Source: DASSFG01 sp035547915
GTDB taxonomy: Bacteria; Planctomycetota; Planctomycetia; Pirellulales; JAICIG01
Length of the DNA: 64,000 nucleotides
Assembly: GCA_035547915.1 (NCBI GenBank)
Contig: DASZTS010000045.1
Span: forward strand, 62,001 to 126,000
Direction: 5' to 3'
In this document: positions 61,401-64,000 of the stretch, piece by piece
Numbering within the stretch: the first letter of the stretch is position 1
Layout: every line of letters starts with the position of its first letter
Program-made: the position numbers and the translations under genes
The notes under the pieces: generated by a model
Told to the model about the DNA's origin: nothing
The model's input: only the letters and a program-made list of their open reading frames with translations
The model's database searches: none

Positions 61401-64000
61401 TTCGTGACGGCATAGAGCAGGCCGTTGACGTCGGCCATGCCGGTGATCACTTCGCCCGGTCCCACACCACTGGGATTGAGCAGGCGCGGCGCGGGATTGC
61501 CGCCGGTTATGGGCGGATTCGGCAACGGATTGATGACCGCGCCCGTATTCGGATCGAGCTGATAGAGGCCGTTGGAGAATCCTGCCGCGCCCGGACCACC
61601 CACGTAGCTGCCCACGGCGAACAACTCACGGGTCGTGCCCGATTGCAAGAAGGCCAGGGCGTCGACCTGTACACCGGCGTTCTGTTGTGTGACGGTAGTA
61701 CCGTTGAGGTCGTAGGTCAGGATTCCGTCGTTGCCGACCGTCGTGGTGGCCGCATTGCCGGTGCTGATCTGGTCGTATTGACCCGAATTGGCGTCGGTGG
61801 TGGCGCCCGGCGGTCCCAGCGTGATGCCGTAGAGCAGGCCGTCGTTGCGCATCGCGATGTCGCCGAAACCGCCGCCGCTGCCCGCGGTCTGGCCGATGTC
61901 GGTCACTTTGACGCCGGTGAACGGGTTGACCGTTTGCAGGTGCCCCGTTGAACCACCCTGATCCACGAAGAGCACGTCGTTGCCGAGTGTGAAGGGGACC
62001 GCGCTGGTGTTCAGCGACTGGATTTGCTGGAGATCGGCGGAGCTCGGCGTCACGGGTGCCGCCGGATTGAACGTGCTCTGGTCGGACACGTTGCCGTTGA
62101 ACAGCGGCGTCAAGCTGCTGGCCGGCTGAGCCGTCTCGCCCCCTTGGGCGCCGATGTGGTCTTCGGCGATGCGGTTGACCGAATCGACCGGCTCGAGCCG
62201 CACCAAGCCATTGGTGGTGCCCGCCTGATAGGCAGCGTTGAGGGCCGCCGGGAGTGCCGCACTGGAGCTGATGGCGACGTAGTAGGTCTGCGGGTTGCCC
62301 GCGCCGGCGCCGGCCGGCATCTGTACCGAACCGACGTAGGGATCGAGTTGGCCGTAAGAACCGTAGGAGAGGCTGTCTTGCGCGTTCGGTGCATTCGACG
62401 CCTGGTCGTCGGGTACGTTCGAACCGCGGCCCAGGTAAATCAGCTTGCCGGTCGAGTCGTAGACCGCCAGCGTCGTGTCTGGGCGCGAAATGCCATCGGC
62501 GTAGTTGACGTCGAAGATGGCTGCCACACTCTTGTTGCCCGCATTCAATCCCTGGATGGCATCGAGCAGGTTGTAATCGGCCTCGAACTTATACCAGGTG
62601 ACCTGCGTGGAGGTGCCCACGTTGCCGGCCACGTTGATCGCGCCTTGGTTGGTCGACAGTAAGTTGCCCAGATCCTGGGCCGTCGACAGCGGACTTGTCT
62701 GGCTGGCCGCCGGCTGGGAGGCATCGGTGGTGGTGGGAGTCGGCTGCTGGCCGGCGTCGCCCACGAGCGGCGAATCGACGGGCAGGCCCTGCACCGTGAT
62801 ACCGTTGGTGGCAAAGCGGATGTCGGCGTCCTGGATTGTCGAGCCGGCGTACTGCTCGGTCTCCTGCAAGCGGATCTGCAACTGATAGACGCCGCTGCTC
62901 GTTCCCTTGCCGGGCACGAATTGCGCCAGGCCGGTGGCATTGGTGTCCTTGCTGTACACACGCACGTAGTAGTTCGAGAGCGTGGCGCTGTTCGGATTGC
63001 CGGGCAGCGTCACGCGGAATCCGGCGTCAAGCGGGTTCGACGAGAACTGGTTGAACAGGCTGGGGAAGGTGAGACTATTCGGATCGTAGGTCGTGTTCGA
63101 CAAGCTGGGGTTGTTGGGATCGTAGTTGCCTCCCAGCAATGTGCCGTCGGCCAGCGGTTGGGCGATGTTACCGGGTAGTTCCTGCGCCAACAGCGAAGGA
63201 CTGTTGGCCTCGTTGAGCGCGTTGTCGCTGCGGGCCAGCACGGTGCCGTTGGCCGAGACCAGTTCGAGTACCGTGTCGAGTCCGGGAGCCGTATTGCCCA
63301 GGTTCATCCACACCTGCGTTCCCGGCTGAGCCTGGAAGGTATAGGTGTCGACGTCGCCCGAAAAATTGGGGCTGACGACGCCGTTCACGGTGAAGCCCAG
63401 GCGCTGCGTATCGCTGCCGCCGAGCGTCGTCGTCGCCAGCGTACCCAAGTTTTGGGCGGTGCTGGGCGTGTCGTTGGTACCCACACCGCCGGTGTATGCC
63501 GGCTCCGACTCGTTGATCGTGGCGATGTTGGTATCGTTGCTGAATTGGTTCAGCGTGATCCCCTGCCACTGGCCTCCCGGAGGCGCGGGCGGCGCCGAGA
63601 CTTCGTTCAGGAACGTTGTGATCGTCGAACTGGTCGAAGTGCCGTTGATACTCCAGGCGAAGGCGGTGGTCTGGTCCGCAGGTCCATACACTTTGCCGAG
63701 TTGCGGATCGGTCATCGGTGGCAAATCGGTCGTGTTGATGTTGCCGGCCACCGAGTACGTTTGCGTACGGTTGATGATGTTTTGTTCGAGGTTGTCGAAG
63801 CTGTCGGCCGCCCATCCTTGGTAGGTGGCGTTGACGAGCTGCGAGCCGGCCTGGTAGACGCCGCTCTGACTCAAGCCGACCCGTTGCGGGCCGTCGATCG
63901 TGAACACCTGGAAGCCTGGTTGACCAGGAGTGCCCTGAATGTACAGCAGGTCGTCGTCCGGCGCCGGCGGCACGTCTTCGTCCAGGTAGTTGATGAACTG
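52499..64000 (-). CDS. giant surface protein (over 3800 aa, 5' end outside window) with PPC, BNR, Calx-beta, beta-helix and DUF4214 parts
   Basis: The frame is open to the right edge, so the start lies outside; a GTG at 63973 is only an internal codon. In transcription order: pre-peptidase-type domains (DVDTYTFQAQPGTQVWMN) at about 63400-62900; beta-propeller-like segments; Calx-beta-type strands (TVTIPAGADSATFPINAVDD) at 59700-59000; BNR/sialidase-like repeats (TSTNGGQTWSMLT, YESFDGGRTLTPLG) at 58950-56700; a right-handed beta-helix (HASPTILNNIFANLATGVSV) at about 55950-55500; cadherin-like domains (VNQPPSVNVPTAQTVSENP) at 54300-53750; and three DUF4214-like units (LYEQYLGRAVDQPGLDYWLQ) at 53150-52500. 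It is the same general type as its neighbour. Confidence 0.85.
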   Translation of the reverse strand, partial: QFINYLDEDVPPAPDDDLLYIQGTPGQPGFQVFTIDGPQRVGLSQSGVYQAGSQLVNATYQGWAADSFDNLEQNIINRTQTYSVAGNINTTDLPPMTDPQLGKVYGPADQTTAFAWSINGTSTSSTITTFLNEVSAPPAPPGGQWQGITLNQFSNDTNIATINESEPAYTGGVGTNDTPSTAQNLGTLATTTLGGSDTQRLGFTVNGVVSPNFSGDVDTYTFQAQPGTQVWMNLGNTAPGLDTVLELVSANGTVLARSDNALNEANSPSLLAQELPGNIAQPLADGTLLGGNYDPNNPSLSNTTYDPNSLTFPSLFNQFSSNPLDAGFRVTLPGNPNSATLSNYYVRVYSKDTNATGLAQFVPGKGTSSGVYQLQIRLQETEQYAGSTIQDADIRFATNGITVQGLPVDSPLVGDAGQQPTPTTTDASQPAASQTSPLSTAQDLGNLLSTNQGAINVAGNVGTSTQVTWYKFEADYNLLDAIQGLNAGNKSVAAIFDVNYADGISRPDTTLAVYDSTGKLIYLGRGSNVPDDQASNAPNAQDSLSYGSYGQLDPYVGSVQMPAGAGAGNPQTYYVAISSSAALPAALNAAYQAGTTNGLVRLEPVDSVNRIAEDHIGAQGGETAQPASSLTPLFNGNVSDQSTFNPAAPVTPSSADLQQIQSLNTSAVPFTLGNDVLFVDQGGSTGHLQTVNPFTGVKVTDIGQTAGSGGGFGDIAMRNDGLLYGITLGPPGATTDANSGQYDQISTGNAATTTVGNDGILTYDLNGTTVTQQNAGVQVDALAFLQSGTTRELFAVGSYVGGPGAAGFSNGLYQLDPNTGAVINPLPNPPITGGNPAPRLLNPSGVGPGEVITGMADVNGLLYAVTNEGGLYIINNPTGPASVQFVAKITTTGGNGVTFTSLTNGPADTNINPSNPSLGTYANDLFAADSNGKLWAFNTSGVLQPVFSGGASSVSLGVTNVTGLAFSTLDYNLWHVTDARADDAGHGINSAPDDSRNTESTNQPEAGNLSYYFGLENPNGAGVIDTGANTTLQPGAANYATNSSVYGTYNLPGGALGSLQTNSFSLANYNAGDLPTLYFNYFLNSGQSTTGFKSSARVMISTDGGQTWTEVATNDPTRVAYNAATDPNALAAGTTAARQNSQGSELPGFDSSSALQPATTVQGQPAIDPRQQVQQLFDGSGQWLQSRIDLSNYAGASNLMLRFDFSTAGSMNQGLPGDKFGAFNNPTRGQNNGFEGFYVDDVTVGLAGRGEMVTGDTADTTYFTTPTSPNVNVPTQILTGPYQLDIRTGTPYAVTADPNQPDIDLVNSYNINDRLTDGFTIIAPAGSALANGQTFQVNDGVHVVTFEFATSSGTLPDGNTGVPFQGSSSAANVAQAIANAVNANTTLTGVHATVTAGNRVDFFGVVNVSTSNSVTGSLAVSVANPTITESGAGDSTTVTISRVNFAPSALGSAVTVHLTATDVVGGLASSNVVLSANGSTSQGGLLNVLIPAGATSVVVTVTGVEQQDLNGDELADGPQKVDITATAAGYGSSSNTLDVEDDAGVIPTLTVAIQSPTSHTIVENQGAGAATGIVTRNSPDNVPLVVTLTSLDTASATVPATVTIPAGADSATFPINAVDDDILRQQPVNVTIVASAANFASGNTSIAVRDDGDSTQVAQGTPLWTAQGPNPVADGQETNLTGPGGLQDPISGAVQKVLVDPADPTGNTLFIATVNGGIWETTNALSANGPTWTPLTDNMPSLSIGDVEFDVTNGTFQTMIAGVGDFSSLNAVGANAPAGGKLAGLMTSTNGGQTWSMLTPSAASPATPVGQNITGVAERGAVIMAAANAAFGNTGGLLRSTDGGVTFTLVSTLANSGLPAGPVTSLIADPVDPNRFYVAVLGTNGGIFTSDNAGATWSDITPTGLRPTLNANGTNDVIKIADSGKAVDIAYEKFNSTNNQTTLSSIYQSPVTNISSATWVQMDLPTTTDNGIVEGLNPVGGGYISIAADPTNPTVVYVGGDQQPFPNNGEGAAGPTGRIFRGDSSRPSGSQWTFITDNNAAGTAPPAHSRSLVFDGSQLLETDDGGIYALSNPSTTGLSTPSGSWSSLVGNLDVTEIENVAYDSNTQTLIAGAVSDAGVPEQNTTGSTAWTDFSQGEGGDVAVDNINSPPGLTESVRYTSSAFMQNFQVTTYDSQGNIVTRTSPPLLVNNLQPLSQFDTNLPRNTTFVLNSQTGTPGWMVIGGGNSVYESFDGGRTLTPLGGGGAGPNALSGAAMAYGGVSGGVSNPYVLWVGVGNTVLLRTTQNGTLNATNYTGAAVRSLTINPVNWRNAFLVDSAGHVWETVNAGQTYQDISGNLTNGASALTANLHSIAFVPGNATNNLIYVGAQDGVYEMQTSNPGSWSRYGALMPDVPVYSLQYVPSDQLLVAGTLGRGAYTASAIGAAGDLAVSLNQTTVSDNGGTITGTITRTGTFGNLAVTLVSSDPAIVPSTTWTIQDGQTSVNFSVPANELLDAAGNQVAFSRETVFLTPQAGGLNPISGFVDVTDSLAPALSISLSTNLLDPNAGVTAITGTVTRNTPTDQPLTVWLVSSDPRVTVPQKVTIPAGQSSVTFAVTNVDQFANDGQPHNVIITAAADNFEGLGIPGDNGVVSDTLTVDAAKHVQAYDRQGDNDIVPEQGQIVLMDNRISNSLDFGIVLTAAGRSSGGNPYPGVPLNLKQPDVVNASGPASLLGFGVAPGATVTNNLLVDNAQGGISISGDPDTGNVAAAVVPIARVLNNTIYGGSTPTGVGVQVSQHASPTILNNIFANLATGVSVDSTSSSTVLEASVYQNDGTNLTGTVSNNGDVNGISLSPTAPLFTDPATNDFYLAPGSAAIDSGISQLPARSYLTSVTNPIGIPASPTNAPAYDLYGQLRAADPESNPNGTGSSLYVDRGAIERIDFSGPISTLVNPVDNSANDLDPTLNVVHEIGSPLNNFAIQLSDPNGSGIDPSTVTSSKFALYRNGTKLTEGIDYFFEFDTNTNIVSFVPATGVWATGNQYTIFIDNGVQFDAFGSGTQGGIKDLAGNNLQPNRGNGSVDPGFTQYDILLQSSTGDAPTVGVPPLQNVPENGVIPTSLTFSSLSTTPNPVTIYDIDAPNDTVTVKLITANGTLSVAGLSGNGTISSTPSMTFADGGTVSVQGSGTASLTLVGSVPDVNMVLSGAAAQSGEPAIAGLTFVPTFDYRGAASISVSVTDAQLGNGGLTGTGVVNIDVTPVNQPPSVNVPTAQTVSENPTSPLVFSAANGNAITITDPDGGTGVETVSISTLNTAGVATGTVALSQTTNLTFVQGNGTAASTMVFSGTLSAINAALNGLQFVPANNFTGQAVINFSVNDNGNGLGPVSGGSGNVLGPSEIGTGKVVITVTPVNQPPFALPIPNQTLQESSSVQTITFDLSPYIGDPDESNTPPEAPPTITITGNSNSSLLSATVNGNILTVTVAAYGSGTATLTLQATDNNVGSVHPIATTTVTYIVNKVLFPPSVGPLEYVYTPYNKGQPVVALDVTDSKGLLSTTTPHNGVPVEVVLTQVPDHGSLAYNPSNGAFAYTPDADFNGRDSFTVRIQDTTSPAGTPTPSTFLTVYLDSPTSAQNANWVTSMYTNVLNRTTPPSGAEVTFWVDELQPQPDANGVTPVAMTREQVAANFVTSTERRSDVIASLYEQYLGRAVDQPGLDYWLQVWADNNGPELVQAGIIGSQEYYITAGGTPDAWVTKLYENLLNRAPDPAGLAYWANYIQSHSLSSVVYGFVTSDEYRGDLLSGIPGDPNNPGWYEQYLHRPVDAAGEAYWVQQMDAGYAQEQILEGILASQEYYNLVNGMG

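Noticed and set aside
53561..63178. Long plus-strand frames (571, 812, 368, 407, 422 and 212 aa) opposite the right-hand giant gene
   Set aside because: They are antisense shadows of a GC-rich, repetitive coding sequence; they are arginine-rich, lack ribosome sites and show no domain, whereas the minus frame has clear domains throughout.

Overview
This 64 kb, GC-rich window comes from a planctomycete, most likely a Pirellulales-type bacterium. That placement rests on a DUF1559 prepilin-like protein, an ECF sigma factor paired with a Ser/Thr kinase carrying a WD40 propeller, an L17 protein with an insertion, SUI1 and DUF6807 (PmoA) proteins, and very large surface proteins with LEPR-XLL-like N-termini and DUF4214 C-termini. 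No phage, CRISPR array or classical transposase was found. The taxon is an inference from gene content.

Layout. 1-6 kb: start of a dehydrogenase on the minus strand, a PhyH dioxygenase, an ArsI-like VOC protein fused to part of a methyltransferase, an ArsR regulator, csrA with a recognisable promoter, and three minus-strand genes (small conserved protein, DUF6807, secreted unknown). 6-14 kb: sugar-nucleotide epimerase, DUF1559 protein, YjbQ, a 71-aa protein, a Baeyer-Villiger-type monooxygenase, a tRNA-like structured region, an SRPBCC protein and a saccharopine-dehydrogenase-like reductase. 14-23 kb: a lipoprotein joining a TlpA thioredoxin domain to FG-GAP repeats, then LarA-like, YgfZ and SUI1 genes, then a long reading frame with POTRA-like repeats broken by one in-frame TAG. 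23-30 kb: a lysine-rich basic protein and metabolic genes (aldo/keto reductase, DinB, 2-hydroxyacid dehydrogenase, beta-helix protein, SDR, AhpD-like). 30-38 kb: an RND efflux permease and adaptor, then the ECF/kinase pair. 38-41.5 kb: the alpha ribosomal operon rpmJ-rpsM-rpsK-rpsD-rpoA-rplQ behind a good sigma70-like promoter. 41.6-64 kb: a HExxH metallopeptidase-like gene, a 56-aa protein with an LEERIAPS motif, and two giant surface or secreted proteins on the minus strand (2943 aa, and more than 3800 aa running off the right edge).

Main points for follow-up. (1) A dispersed element of about 105 bp with imperfect terminal inverted repeats of about 23 bp and a terminator-like central hairpin occurs five times between genes (1217, 12823, 16659, 37635, 42689), plus one partial inverted copy at 11994; one copy supplies the stop codon of a giant gene. 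(2) One 1175-codon reading frame is interrupted only by a TAG at 20963. (3) An ArsI-like VOC domain with all expected metal and arsenic ligands is fused to a methyltransferase remnant lacking the SAM-binding motif, next to an ArsR gene. (4) A tRNA-like, structured non-coding segment lies at 12044-12190.
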